Assembly (NCBI RefSeq): GCF_947242115.1
Contig: NC_074717.1
Location: 34,016,201-34,080,200, forward strand
Reading direction: 5' to 3'
Length of the DNA: 64,000 bases
Source: Biomphalaria glabrata
Taxonomy: Eukaryota; Mollusca; Gastropoda; Planorbidae
The position numbers and the translations under genes are program-made. Positions 11,029 to 24,239 of the stretch are shown piece after piece. Numbering within the stretch: position 1 is the first letter of the stretch; every line of letters starts with the position of its first letter. The notes under the pieces are model-generated. The model searched no databases and was not told the DNA's origin. It saw nothing but the letters and a program-made list of their open reading frames with translations.

Positions 11029-12900
11029 TAACAATTTTTGCAAAAAAAAAAAAAAAAAAAAATTTTTAAAGCAATTTCTAAGAAACATCTAGTAAAGAAA
11101 GTTTTTTCAAAGCTGAAATAATAACTACTATCAAACTTTTTTAGTTTATAGCTAAAATTTTTGTTGCATTTGGGTCAACATCAAAAATCAAAGATTCCTG
11201 GCAAAAGGAAATTTTCTAGAATAAGAATATATCAAATAACTTCTAAAACTCAATAAGGCATTGTTTTCTAACTCAGATATTATTATGCAGACCAGGCTGT
11301 GACTTACATATTATGTTGCACCAGAAAGAGACAATATCAATTGTTTAACCTTAATAAACAAGTGAACACAAGAACATTACTATAAAAAACAGCACTTTCA
11401 TAATTTTCAGACAACTTTCTTACAAAATAGTACTGGGAAGTAATGTTAAGGAGTGGTTTAAAAAAAAGGGAATGTTTATGAGTTAAAAAACTTAAAAATA
11501 AACTAATGCTTAGTAAGAAATGCCCGAGATTTCAACAAACAGATAACACAAATTAGCAAAAATATCTAGCCCTTGAATGGGAATGTCACATTTTATTGCT
11601 TTTAGCACTACTTATGGCTGCTATAGATTGAGTGGACCATTGAGGTAAATGTATAATGCCATCTGAAATGAATTACAATCAATAGTATCAACTACTATGG
11701 TGTCGAAAAATAAAATAAAAAGTGAAGCATTCTTTATAAATCTTGCCTAAAACACAGTCAAACAAAAAAAATAATTTAATTTATGAATGTTGAAACAATT
11801 GTCTTTACAAAAACGTTTTTGCTGTTCTCTGGTACTGATAACGAATTAAATGGATTTCAGTTGAGCAATGTAAACGGGATGTGATCCTGGGACTTGTGAG
11901 TCAAAACTCTTTACACTTTAAGACCATGCAATAAAAACAAACAAACCTTCTAGTTGATAGAAATAATATCAAGCTATGAAAAGAAATAATAATAAATTAT
12001 AAAGCCCAATCATAAAATAATCCAAATACCTTTAAATATCACATAGTCAAGCAAGACATTTAAAAGCAAAGCACAAAAAATTGCATTGTTGGACAAAAAA
12101 GGGGTATCTAAAAAGAAAAGAAAATAGAGGTATATAAAACACCAAATTATAAGTATCAGACAGATCACAGATAAATTAAGCAGTGTTCATATTAGAAGTT
12201 ACATTAAAAAAAAATTAAAGTCTCCCAAATGAAAGCACTGAAGGCCATTAAATGGCAAGTTACCCAGCCTGCTGCCCTTAGTTTTGTTCTTTTATGCTGT
12301 GTTCTCTTTTGGTGGAGTTAAGAAAAACAACTTTAGTTCTACATATCAGAAAATGTTTCATAAGACATATTCTTGGATGAACTTATTTTCATCTTTTACA
12401 TTTTCTCACTAAATTTATCTCTTCATGGTATATTATACATATGGTTAATGATTAGAAAAAAAAATAACATGAAGGTTTGAGATCACTAAATGCATTAAAG
12501 CTTAGTAATTGTCATTTGTAATACAAAAAAAAAAAAAAAGTGTCTAGGTAAACATGTAAATTTGGATCCAATGAGGTATAAAATACTTGATTGATTAGTA
12601 TATCATTGATTGACATATGATAAAAAAAAAAATAATGGTGCAATATAATTTAAAACATTTTTTGCATGGCACATTTCTTTGACTTCACCCACAAATAAAA
12701 TAAATAGTTTTCAGTTTGATCACAATTTCTAAAACAGCTTTCTGTAACATTAATGTTTACACCCTGAGGAGCAATACAAAAACCGTAGGAGCTTATGATA
12801 CTGCACAATAAAAACTAAAACTGTTGGCAAACATTGTTTTAACTTTTGCTGGGCAGACAAAGGAGAAAAAGCTAAAGCTAGAAAGGTTCGAGAAGGTGGT
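11029..12900. other. AT-rich non-coding DNA downstream of SAMHD1 copy A
   Basis: I see no exon, element end or RNA gene here. It contains the presumed 3' untranslated region and 3' flank of copy A. There are many A-tracts and no outstanding repeat. Confidence 0.4.
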
Positions 12901-12903
12901 TTC

Positions 12904-12980
12904 TTATTCAATGTCTAAGCTGGAGTATCTTGCTTTGTGTTGGTTATTCCATGTCTAAGCTGGAGTATCTTGCTTTGTGT
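12904..12980 (-). repeat. 37-bp duplication of the copy A stop-codon region
   Basis: The last 37 coding bases of copy A (12944-12980, ending in the stop) recur at 12904-12940 with one mismatch, three bases further downstream. The period is 40, so the second copy is out of frame and lies in the 3' untranslated region. Confidence 0.85.
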
Positions 12981-15745
12981 TTCCCAGCAGAACTTGGTGT
13001 AAGTTGCATGGAGAGGCTGAGTTCTTCTTTCTTTTTCTTTTCAGGGGTAGACATGGTCTGGTTCCAGCCGCTCTGGAAAAAAAAAAATCTTAGAGTTAAA
13101 AATAGAAATCAGAAATATTATTTTTTAAGGCATCATATCTTTGTGTGGTTAAAGCAGTCAATAAAAATTATTCAATGTTGCATAACTGACAAAAAAAAAA
13201 CAACAGAAAGTAGTATCATGTAATAACTTAGGCTGGTTGAAATAAAAGATAAAGAATATTTAAACATTTTTTGTAATGTTGAGTGCAGCCAGCACAACAA
13301 AATTTCCCTTTAGTCCAATATTAAAATTAATCAGGCTTAATATCCTCAGAACCCTCTTTAAAACAATGGGCTGCATGTGATAAATGTTTGAAAATAAATT
13401 TAAGAATGTGTTTTTCACATTTGAAAAATGCATGCCAAAATAGGGAAATGAAATAAAAAAAAGTCCTGCCAACTCTTCAAAATCTTTTGCATACTTGAAG
13501 AGCTTAATTATAATACAGTTTGGTTACTTTCGTTTACTACAGAGCTTAAAAATGAACTAAATGTGGTAGATTTCTTCCCTCTACAAATCAGCATTTAAAT
13601 TAAAAAAAAAAGATATTTCTGCTGAAAGAAAGAATTGACAAAATTTGTTATCACATAGTTTCAAAAGTAGATCTTACTTGCATATCCTCAAACCAAGCTT
13701 TAGCTGCCTTGTCTAATACTTGACGTTTGACTTTGTCTCTGTCACAACTGTAAACTCGAATCAATAGCTCGGAGAAAGTCATTGGACCAAGTATCCGACT
13801 TGCCTAGGTGAAAATAAGATGAAATAAACAAAATAGGAAAACTAAATTGCTATTACACATATGTGACAATGTGAAATTCAAAATACTCTATCAGTTACCT
13901 CGCTCTTGGGTAAATGTCTGGCAGAATTCTCTTCATGCTTAGAATAAACTAGAAGTTTCTCTACAGGGTTCTGATGCTTCATACCAAAGTCCAAATAGGT
14001 GACCTAAAAGAAATAAAAACAAACAAAACAAGATTACAAAGAGAGCTTGTGTTTTCACACAAACTCTGAGGCCACCCCCCAAATCTCACCATGAGCTCCT
14101 TTAAATAAGGATATTATGTTATGTTCTGGAAGAAAAAAAATCATAACACTGAAACTTTTAGTAAGTATTTGTGATAAAATGTCCAATGAACAAAAATAAT
14201 TGGCCTTCACAAAATTACACACTGGAGTTTTCTTGTAAAATACAATGTAACACACATAATTTTCAGTACATCCCTCATCTTAATTGCAAACCTATGTGAC
14301 CATGGCTAAAAATTAACAACCTACAAGGATCCCTATTTTCTCTAACTCATATGCCTTATCATCTTCATGTTTATCCAGTTACTCAGAAGTGTTGTGATCT
14401 ATTACTTCTCTGCATGGCAAGCATTTTATCCTGGCTTTGATTAATAGCTGAGCCTGCAACTAAACAGACATAAACCAAGCTTGATTGCTCCAGATAATCC
14501 CAGTACCTGGCAACAGAATCGTTCTTCCCAGAAACTATAGCATTTCTTAGCTGGCTTACACCTAGGCAACTGGACTGTCAACCAAATAAAAATAATCAGC
14601 AGACCAAAAAAAAAAAAACTAACCCAGGGTGCTACAGTTTTAAACATTTTTTAAAGATTTATTTGGTATTTTTGTTTTGAAAGCAATGAAACAAAAACTG
14701 ATTTGAAGTTATTACTTTTCAAAAGCAAAGTCAAGTAGAAGAATTTTACTACCTCAACCACAGCATCTGTAGATTTATAGGTAACACCAAACAATTCATT
14801 GGCTTTGTTGAGGATAGCTTTTAGAATTTCATCAGCTGTCTACAAAAAAAAAAAAAGTTATTTCAAAAATAAAAAGTTTTGTTTCTCATACACATGTTTA
14901 GCTATTTAACCATGATAATAGAGTCCTAACAATATTAAGTAATTAATTGATAAGAAAAGAGTTAAGTCCTAGTTTGATCAACATAACATATAAAGAAGAG
15001 TAAACGTTATCATTTACACCGACAATCTACAGAAGATCTGATCTTGCTCTTAATAACTAATGAATGTTTTCTTAAAAAAACAATTGAACATTTTTTGCTC
15101 CGCGCCCCCCCCCCCCCACCCATTTTCCCCCTAGAAAGAATCCTGATTAAGCGAATGTATGGTTCTACTACACTTTAACATATTCAAATGATAGGCCTTT
15201 AGATCTAGACTTAGAGGACGATGTGTAAAAGTTTCCTGAGTATTAGTTTATTAAATTTTGCATCGATAAAGCCAAACCTTCTGAGATACCCGAACGCGAT
15301 ACGTCTTTCAAAACCGATGTTGGCTTTCAATGAGAAGTCTAATACTCAAGTCAAAATTACATTTATTTATTTTTATTTTGAAATATTATAACGGTCAAAC
15401 TGTGCGGCCAACGAGCTAGTAATTCTTTTCTAAGCGATTTACACCTATTTTTACATTTTTAGAAAAATCGTTGGAGCCGTGAATAGAAGTATTGTAAGAA
15501 GAATTTTTGATGATAATCTTGGTAATGAGAACAAATACGGGCATATATTATTCATAAAGGAACATTTGTACATTTTTTATGACAATAGGGTTCAATATTA
15601 ATGTAGGTGATCCCAGATTCAAAATGTTACTGATTTAGTTTTGGACAAGGTGGCAGGCTGGGAGGAGTGTTCGATTAATTATCTCTAAAGTCTCTCTCTG
15701 TCCCACTCTATCTCTCACACTCTTTCTATCTCTCACTCTCACTCA

Positions 15746-15796
<51 letters not shown>

Positions 15797-18700
15797 CTAT
15801 ATCGAGATTCATCTGAATCTTTAGTCTTATAATCAAATTTTGTTTTATTGCAAAACTTAATTTTAATAAATAAAACAAAATTGCTTTTGTTTTGTTTTTT
15901 TATTTATTTAACTTTATTTCATAAATTCAGCCTGCAGAATAAGATCAAATGTAAGATGTCATCATCGAATCCAGTAATGAGCTGACACAACAGATATTGG
16001 TGAACATGTAGTCTTTTCATCAAGCCTGCTATTCAATTTTTAAACCCCTAACCCTAACCCTTTCACCAGATTACTTATAGAATTAACATTGCAGTAGGTA
16101 GAGCTTTCTGACTACTAATCATTTACACAGATCTCACCAGATTACTTGTGCACTAGGTACATCATTCCGAGTACTAATCTAACATTTACAAAAACTGAAC
16201 AGCAACTAGAAACACTAAACCATCCTTAGCAGAGATGAAGTAAGAAGGAAACCAACTAAAGAAAAATTGTAAAGCCTGTGTATGTTGAGCAATTATTTTA
16301 ACATTAATATATATCGTTAAGAAATGGTCATCCAAAGGAAAGCTGGCTGGACAATGTCAAAGAATGGACTGGCCTCTTTCCTGCTAAGATAAGTTGCTGA
16401 CCAGAAACAAATCAAGGGATTTGTTAACAGGAACTGTCACAGCATCCTAAGGACAAAAGTTAAGGGTCAGATGATGATTGATATATTGGGGGTTAGGGTT
16501 ATTGGGGGATTAAAAAAGAATGCGCTAAAACTATTGCACTAAATTTCCAAAATAAAAATAAACAAAAAATTGATACCTAGTTGGACACAAGTGTTGTAGA
16601 TAACTTAGTTTTTATTTCATGATTTACAAGTGCTCAATATAACAACAGCATGAAATGCCGAAATGAAAATTCCTCCCAAATGTGAATCAGGATCTCCCTG
16701 TCCACTATCAGAGTCTATGTTGATTGCAGCTGTTATTCAATCTTTTATGTTATTGATAATTACTGGCACTGATGAAACAAAAACTTGTCCTTAACATATC
16801 TCCAAAGGAAAAAGTCACACACAGAGAGGTCAGGGAACCTAGCAGGCCCAATGCAGAGATCATGGCCAAAAGGAGTCACCATTTTGAGGGTATATAAACA
16901 AGTGATTTTCATTAAAAAGAATTGAAATTGACAACTTGAAATTGACACCTAGTCAAACAAGGATTACTCCTGTATTGAATGACCACTATCAGTCCATTAC
17001 AATGCATATTCTTTTTGAATCAGGGTGCATATTAGAAGCAAACAAAAGGTAATAGCAGCACAATTAATGGTAGGAAGTTGTGAACAAATCAGATAAAAGA
17101 CCCTAATGACCTTCCATAGAGTTTATGGAATGTTAGCTTAAGTCTAAGAATGATAAAACAGCTTACCTTGTGAAAATCTTTAGACTCCAGAGGAATACTC
17201 TCATAAACACACGTGTAGAGATCTCTGGTAAATACACGCTGAATAATATTTTTGGCTTCCTGGACCTCTGTAGCTGTGTTTTCCATGTAAATTATTTTGA
17301 ACAAGATGTTGTCAGTCAGCTCTGTGTAGGCCAGCATGTTGTCAATACATTCTGACATCTTACATTGGGTCCTGCCAGATTTAAAAGCATTAGCTTATTA
17401 CTAATGCTACTAATTAAAAAAAAACAATTATAGATTTCATTAGTATACTATACTTTAAACAAGGTGATCAAATCAATTTGAGCTTTGGTGACTTTTTAAA
17501 GTATTTATCCAATTTGCAAAATAATAACTTAAGATCTAACTTATTCGAGTTTAAGAATACTAAAAGTCTAGAACATGTTCTTCCAGACAGCTTATGGGCT
17601 GGATTTTGAGTTGAAAACTTGGTGGTAAACTTTTGAGACATGACAAAGTGACTAAAATATCATTGTTACAAACTTTTGAGACATGACAAAGTGACTAAAA
17701 TATCATTGTTACAAACTTTTGAGAATGTTGAATACAAAACTTTTCCAATGTTTAAATGCTATTTGTAGAAACAAAGTGATTTCAATTTTTAAATAATTAA
17801 TTCAACATTGTTCAAAAGTCTGAACTAACAAATTGAACTAGCTTGATTTAGCAGTCCACTTACCCATCTTTCTTTGTAAACTGAACATAATCATTGGCTT
17901 TGATAAGAGCATGTAAAATCCTATTTAAAAAAAAAAATAACCAGTCATTTAACCTAAAAGATTTTATTTTTATATGAATTTTAACAAATTTTGTTTTCAT
18001 ATTTTAAACAAATGTGAGCATAAGTGAAATTTTCAAACTAATTAAATAAGGAGAAAAAAACAACTTAAAATACTAAAACTATTTATTAAATATTCATTAA
18101 CAGCTCAACTTAAGGCCTTTTTGTTTTTCCACAGAAATGTATACTATTTGAAAGCAGATAAAATGTTAAAAGTTTTTTTTGCTTTTTGCATTAAAAAAAA
18201 ACAACATTAAACATTGTATACATTGTGTATGTGGAACTCCTAGAATGTTTCTATGTGCATATCTTGTAAATAACTTTATTTCTTCATCATCATGCTAAAC
18301 GAATGTTATCTCTGACAATTGGATCAAGTGAAAAAATATAACAAAATCTCCTCACTACAGTCAGTGGGAAACAATCCAGCAAACAGTAATTAAGCAAGAA
18401 ATCAAGAGATGCAAAGAACAAGGAAAAATATTTCAAAGGAACGCACAGGGGAAGAGAGAGGCAAGTAGACTAAAGGAAACATGGAGGAGATAAGTAGAAT
18501 AAGAAGCAAAAGCTGTCAGAATGGACACCCAACTGCACCCAACTGAGGAGAATTGCCAAGATCAGTGTCCAATGGCAAAATACTATTGCTGCCCTATGCT
18601 TCACTGGGAGTCAAAGGGATGAAGCAAGCAAAAATAAAATGTGAACGTAATAGAAAAAAAGACATTTAAAATCAAGCTATAGACTTTGGTCAGGTCAGTA

Positions 18701-21700
18701 ATAATGTTCTACATTGAAAGGAAGAAAATTGAAAAAGAAGTCTTACATTGTCTCAATAGCATTGCTGACTTTATGTTGATAGGCAGTCCTGTGTAAGGTG
18801 TACCTTGTATAGAACATGTTGTACAGATTGCCTATTTCCTAGCAAATCAAAGATATATCTATGTTACACAAGAAAGCAAAGCTAAAAAATTATTTAAAAA
18901 GAAAACAAAAATAAATTATTACTTCCCTGAATTAAGTATAATATTCTAATAATTAACTCTTTCTCTCCATAATTATTTACCACATTCTGGTGGAATCAAC
19001 GTTGGTATCATCAGTTAGGAGAGAAAGAGTAAATGTCTGATGTCACAGTCCAGTTTTAGAACCTCTGTGACATGAAGTGACACTCAGTCACCTATTGTAA
19101 TATTCCGTGCGGGCAAGCACGAGGTTATGTGAATAAGTTAAAGGACTCTGAAATAAGGGTCAATGTTAGTTAGTTAGTGAAGAACTCCAGCAGAGAGTGG
19201 ATGTACGATTTTCTCTGTCTGTAATATGTACCGTAATGAATTTGATCTTATGTTAACTTGAGAGATTTCTTCGGACTTATATTGTGAACATTTTATTGAT
19301 GTGATTACTTATTCTACATGGCATGAGCAGCCAGTATTTATTGGTCTATATTTTGTGAAGGCTGAAGTCGCCAGTATATTTTGTGAATTATATTTTATGT
19401 ATAATAAAATTATCGTCTGCTATAAGAGCGTTTATTAGTGTTTCGGAACGTTTGTGCTTGAAGAGTTCAGTACGCCAGTATACGCACACACCTGCAAATA
19501 TAGTGCGTATGAGAGAGTATCTACTTAAGGAACAATATCTACAACACTCGGACACATTTTGCGTCGTCACGCCTACAACTAAAACTAGGCAGCGACATCT
19601 GATATGAAAACTCCACATATGAGAAGGGGGAGAGGGAACACAACACATAAACTAGAACAACACAAATGAAAGCGAAACAAAAAAAAATTACTTTATCTCT
19701 GGTGCATATCTGCCACTCCTTATTTACTTCGATGACTCTGGCAAATTTCATAAAACGGAAATGATCAAAGTTATTTTTAACACCAAGATGGTGGCAGTCT
19801 CTGGCAAAGTAATCCCATTTGTCCACATCGATTCCATTCCTTTTGTTAGACACAATCTAGACATAGGAAACCAAAATGTTTACTCTAAGTCACCTCTTCT
19901 ACTATAAGATTTCTGAGACAAGCTGCTTTTACATTCTTATTAATATAAAATAAAGAGGAAAGTTGTTTTAAATATTCCAGAAAATTCTTTTAACAAAGGC
20001 TTACACTATTTTATTACCTCATACAGGAAATATTTCTCCTTGTCTCTCCCTTTCAAAGTACCACTGTTCTGTTGGGAAAATGCAAGATATCATCTTATGG
20101 TATAACATAAACTCCATAATTTGTTGCAGACAAATAAAGAATAATTGAATGTCCAATGGTCCAACCAACATATTTCTAAGTGTTCTAAGATTCTGCAATA
20201 ATTTACTAACAGATCATAGCTAAAATACTGGGCATAGTTAGTGAGTACTGACTAAATGATTAAAAAATATAAGTTGGGCCAAATAGTCTACTTACATCTA
20301 TAGGTCCATAAATTTGTTCTTTTATGAAAAGAATATCCTTCATATCCAATCCATACTTTGATAATAACCCTTTAGGCTCCAACAACTGATTCTCTTCTAT
20401 CAAAAAGTCAAGCATGTCCAAAGAAGCTTTTTCATGCTGAAATGAATTTGAAATTAGAAATCTAATAAATGTATGTTGGTCAAAGTTAAAATAAAAATTA
20501 TAAACAGAAGAAGCTCAACTGAACTGCAATATAACTAAATTGAATTGAGGTTTATAAAAAATCAAGTTCAAATCAAGTAGTAGAAGTGATGCAATAAAAA
20601 TGTTCATTCTGTGAAAAAGAGATTTGAAAAAAAAAAAGAAAGATTTCAAAGACAATTTAACATAAATTTAAAGTTAAAAAAAAAATAAAGATTAAAAAAT
20701 ATAATTTTTACATGGCTATGAAAACTCAGCTGTATTGTACATTTCTTTTCTTGTGAGTACCTAGAAGTATTAAATATGTTTTACTAAATCAGTCTAATTA
20801 TCTACTACAGAATTAGAAATTAAAGAACCAATGAATTAGAATAACAAAAAAAAAAAAGATTTATTGGTAAAAAGGGCTAAATTATCAAAGTATGTTGTAA
20901 GAACTAACAAAAAAAGTATTAGAACGATGACATAACACTTAATCAACATATTTTTCAACTCAACTCATCTAGGAAAAAATCCTGAGCTAGTATAAAGTAA
21001 TAAAAAATACCTTCCATTTCCTGTTAGGACAAACTGCAGGAATAAACTTCCCATCAAACAAATGAGAGAATGGACCATGACCTAAAGCAAAGAATACAAA
21101 AACTTTAATAGAAAAACTATATAACATAAAAATGTTTGTTGAAAGGTTACAAACTCTACTGGATCACTGTAGTCAACATTTAAGTTTTTTAACAACTCTA
21201 CCCAGATCATGACAAAGTCCAGCTATTTCAACACACAATATATCTTTGTCTGTGATTCCAAGGTAAGGTTGGTTCTTTTGTAGAGTCCGAGCAAACTGAC
21301 CAGCAAGGTAACACACTCTGAATGTATGAACACAAAAATAAAAACATGTAAATAGCTGTGGCAACTGAGAGGACCAATAATATAATATAATCATTTTTGT
21401 TTCAAAGGTTATTGTAGACTAGACAATGAGACACCCCCATGCCCAAATTTCAAAGCAGACGAAAAAGAAACTTGCAGCAAAAATTATCATAATGTTGATA
21501 GCTATTTTTTTTTTTTTATAGTTTTCCCACATGACCACAGAAAGCTGACTTACCCAAGCGAATGTTCAAATCTGTTGTGCGATGCTCCAGGATAGACATA
21601 GTAACACATACCTAGCTGTTTGATGTACCTTAACCTTTGGAACTGTGGTGTATCAATTATGGCCAGACATGCTGGGTGAAGTTTAATTAGTCCATGTATA

Positions 21701-23527
21701 GGATCATTAAAAACCTGAAGTAAATAATATGAACAAAATACAAAAAAACACAATCAATGTTTATTTGTATTTTATACCAAGTAATTTGTTTTAATTTATA
21801 TACAGTGTTTTTTTTGTAAAACTAAATAGTTGCCTGTACTCACTGATGGATTGCCTAACTTTTAACTACTCATAAATTAATAATAAATGTTAAAATACAA
21901 GAAAAGTAATAATTTTTTCCCCACATTGAAAAAAGGTGCCGGTACGCCAAAAAAAAAGCACTGTATGTATATATATATATATGTTAATAACTATTTATCT
22001 GTTTATATATGTACTTTATATAAAATTAAATGCAGATAAAATACGAGAGCAACATCAATTATGTGTTATGATCTGCCTTTTCTTTACACCAAAATCAAGT
22101 TAGTTGAATAAGTTTGAGATATGTGATTAATATGAAAACCAATGGACGATAAACTATCTTTACCTTAGAGTTTTTTTCCTCAAGAGTATCCCCAATACCC
22201 AAAGAATCAAGAGATTCCATGATTTCAATGCAATCTCGAAAAGTTCTAAAAGAAATGCAATAAATGAGCTTAGAATTATATCAACAGTAAATTATAGAAT
22301 AGTATAGAATCAGTTTAGTACAATGAATAAGCAAATTTTTAAAATGCTTTTTTTTTAAACACTTTGTAGCTCCTGCCATAAAATTTGTTAAAAACACTGT
22401 TGTAAGTAACAAAATAACAAAATTACTTGACTCCCATCTGCATTAGTGAATCAATAGTCACATTCTTGAGCTCCTCAGGATTCTCTGAAACAGAAAGAAA
22501 ATTTTTTACTAATAATTATTCACCAGTGTTAAGAAGAAAAAAAAATGATTCGCCAAAAATGTTCTGTTTAAAACAAATTTAATGTTTTTCTTTAGCTTAG
22601 CAGAAAAAGAAGACTGAATGAATAAAAATAAAGTACAAAGTTTCCTATTTACTATTCATTATGTACTTAGTAATGTAACAATAGGGTCAATTTTGTAGCT
22701 TTATGAGTCTTCTAAAAGAATGTAGTATTTTCAACTTTAAAGGGTATCTCTCTGTTGTATCAGAGAAACACACCAATGTTAAATTTGGTAATTCAAAAAA
22801 AAAAACATACAAATTACTAAACAATGCCTCATCATTTCTCAAATATGTCATTTTCCAACTAACAATATTTGCTTAACTCAATCTACCTAAATGGTAGCAG
22901 AGTGATAAGACAGGCTGCTGAACTTAAGGTGCTGAGTTTAAATTCTGTTGATTTTCCTAGCTCATTAATTAAAACCTTGGATACCAAGCTAACCATGTGG
23001 ATACATGTAGGATGTAATTATTTTCTCATCTGACTTAATGTCAGTAATTTAGAAGAACATTAACACAGCAGTGCTGAATTCTACTTCACATGCTCTACTG
23101 AATGAGATCTTGAAAAGCACTTCCTGTGCTATATTACAATGCAAAAGAAATGTCTAAAATTGGCATAAAAAAAATTACCTAGCAACAGTTTAACAACATC
23201 CTCTGATTTCAAGCCATCAATCATTTGATCATCTATCATATCTATGCTGTTATTAGCTCCATGTGGTTCAATGCTGGGTGATAACTCCTCCATGTGAGTT
23301 CCATTTAATCTAACACCATTAGATTCAGGACAAGAGTTCAACTCATTCAAATTATTTTCATTAAATGAAGTCCCAACTAGCTCTTGGCTGTATGATAATC
23401 CATTTGTGTTGTTTTTATGTAATATAGATACCTCATTTCCTTGCATTGACAAATCAACTGTACCCCTTCCATTTGAAACATTGGTTAATGATGAATCAAT
23501 CTTTGGCCGCTTTTCCTTCTTATACAT
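12944..23527 (-). CDS. SAMHD1: SAMHD1-like dNTP triphosphohydrolase, copy A (complete, 16 exons)
   Basis: SAMHD1 cuts dNTPs to nucleosides and triphosphate as a dNTP/GTP-activated tetramer. Exons: 23527-23179, 22484-22427, 22245-22164, 21714-21554, 21317-21202, 21081-21011, 20436-20296, 20068-20018, 19856-19692, 18838-18747, 17920-17864, 17371-17167, 14839-14753, 14003-13899, 13803-13678, 13072-12944. The phases agree and give 664 residues (human 626). Residues 1-110 are low complexity; about 110-160 are a short SAM-like segment. The HD core starts at 164 with VFNDPIHG. Metal and catalytic residues are present at a constant +47 offset from human: H214 (H167), H253 and D254 (H206/D207), H257, H280 (H233), D358 (D311). 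Activator-site residues D184, Q189 and R192 (human D137/Q142/R145) are kept. The last exon has [11 protein letters not shown], like human ITPQKKEW around phospho-T592. The start is the first ATG after an in-frame stop. Confidence 0.92.
15044..16040 (+). repeat. 1-kb dispersed repeat, copy 1 (in copy A intron 12)
   Basis: The segment from TTGCTCTTAATAACTAATG to ATTCAATTTT reappears almost base for base, reverse-complemented, at 55481-56490. It includes a C-tract near 15105, a (TC)n/(TA)n microsatellite (about 15690-15797) and GAAAAATCGTTGGAGCCGTG. A diverged fragment of its first 130 bases lies at 30781-30911. No coding capacity or clear terminal repeat is seen; it could be a non-autonomous transposon. 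Confidence 0.8.
16318..16480 (+). mobile_element. LINE C-terminal remnant ('EWTGL' type)
   Basis: A short plus-strand stretch translates as [16 protein letters not shown], the hallmark end of a LINE polymerase reading frame, followed by stops. It is too short to classify further. Confidence 0.4.
16760..16900 (-). mobile_element. Tc1/mariner-type transposase fragment
   Basis: The minus strand encodes [20 protein letters not shown], matching the PRSPDLxxCDFFLWGYLK block of DDE transposases. That block precedes the last catalytic residues in the mariner/Tc superfamily. Only about 45 residues remain before a stop, and homology upstream is weak, so this is a truncated fossil. Confidence 0.55.
18440..18640 (+). 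mobile_element. LINE 3' coding remnant ('TWRR' type) in copy A
   Basis: Plus-strand translation gives RLKETWRR and then, with stops, segments resembling the end of LINE polymerases (TWRRTVExE ... W). It lies in the intron between the exons at 18838-18747 and 17920-17864. Confidence 0.35.
18954..19035. mobile_element. Short MITE remnant with CTCTTTCTCTCC ends
   Basis: TAACTCTTTCTCTCC on the left and GGAGAGAAAGAGT on the right enclose about 55 bp. The full-length relative at 40866-41127 shares the ends and the internal CAACGTTG region, so this is an internally deleted copy. Confidence 0.55.
22895..23080 (+). repeat. tRNA-derived SINE-like element in copy A intron 1
   Basis: A-box-like TAGCAGAGTGATAAG and a degenerate B box (GAGTTTAAATTC) are followed about 70 bases on by GGATGTAATTATTTTCTCAT and CTGACTTAATGTC. 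That tail again resembles the LINE 3' end at 58215-58255. Confidence 0.45.
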
Positions 23528-23809
23528 TATTATCTTATTATTTGTATAAGATTGACTTCAAAAAGTTGAAATAAACTAGTGTTACATAGCTTCAGTAGTA
23601 GACACTGTAGATTAAATGCAAATTAAAAAAGTCAAATTATTTATTGGTGATTAGATTTAGACTATAATTTTTTTTTATTTTATTGTAGAAAAGAAAAATC
23701 TAACCATTAAGAAATTTTATTCTCTTTGTTTTAGCTTTGGTAATTGTTTTTCCATTTACAAAAAAAAAAAATGATATAGTTTAATCTAAAGTACCGTATT
23801 CTAGAATAT

Positions 23810-24233
23810 AAATCTCTCTCTACATCTCTATGAATATATGAAATTAAAATTCTAGTTGCAGTGCAGAAATCACTCTTTCACAATGACAACAAGGGGTTTA
23901 GAAATAACTAGAGTGAACAGTCTACAAGAGTGGTCTTTAACCTTTTTAGACCGACTTCCAAGTTTTCATACATTTTCTCTTTAAAAAATCCACTAATGCC
24001 CCCTTCCTAAATAATACTAGTAAAAGAAAAGAAATGTGAGAATTTAAATAAAATAACCATTTATTTATTGATTTTCACATTATCCTTAAAGATTTGTTAG
24101 TTAATTTTAAACTATAAATCTCTCTCTAGATTTCTAGGAATATATGACATTAAAATTCTAGTTGCAGTTCAGAAATCACTCTCTTTCACAATGACAATAA
24201 GGGGTTTAGAAATAACTAGAGTGGACAGTCTAC
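23810..24233 (+). repeat. 115-bp direct repeat upstream of SAMHD1 copy A
   Basis: The block 23810-23925 (AAATCTCTCTCTACATC ... AGAGTGAACAGTCTACA) recurs at 24113-24233 with a few changes. The interval between them begins GAGTGGTCTTTAACCTTTTT, which looks like a hAT-type end. The repeat lies 0.3-0.7 kb upstream of the copy A start codon, in its likely promoter region. Confidence 0.7.
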
Positions 24234-24239
24234 AATTTT

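Noticed and set aside
16045-16060. Telomere-like CCCTAACCCTAACCC
   Set aside because: Only two to three units; similar short runs at 7945, 55290 and 58605 look like chance or interstitial traces, not a telomere.
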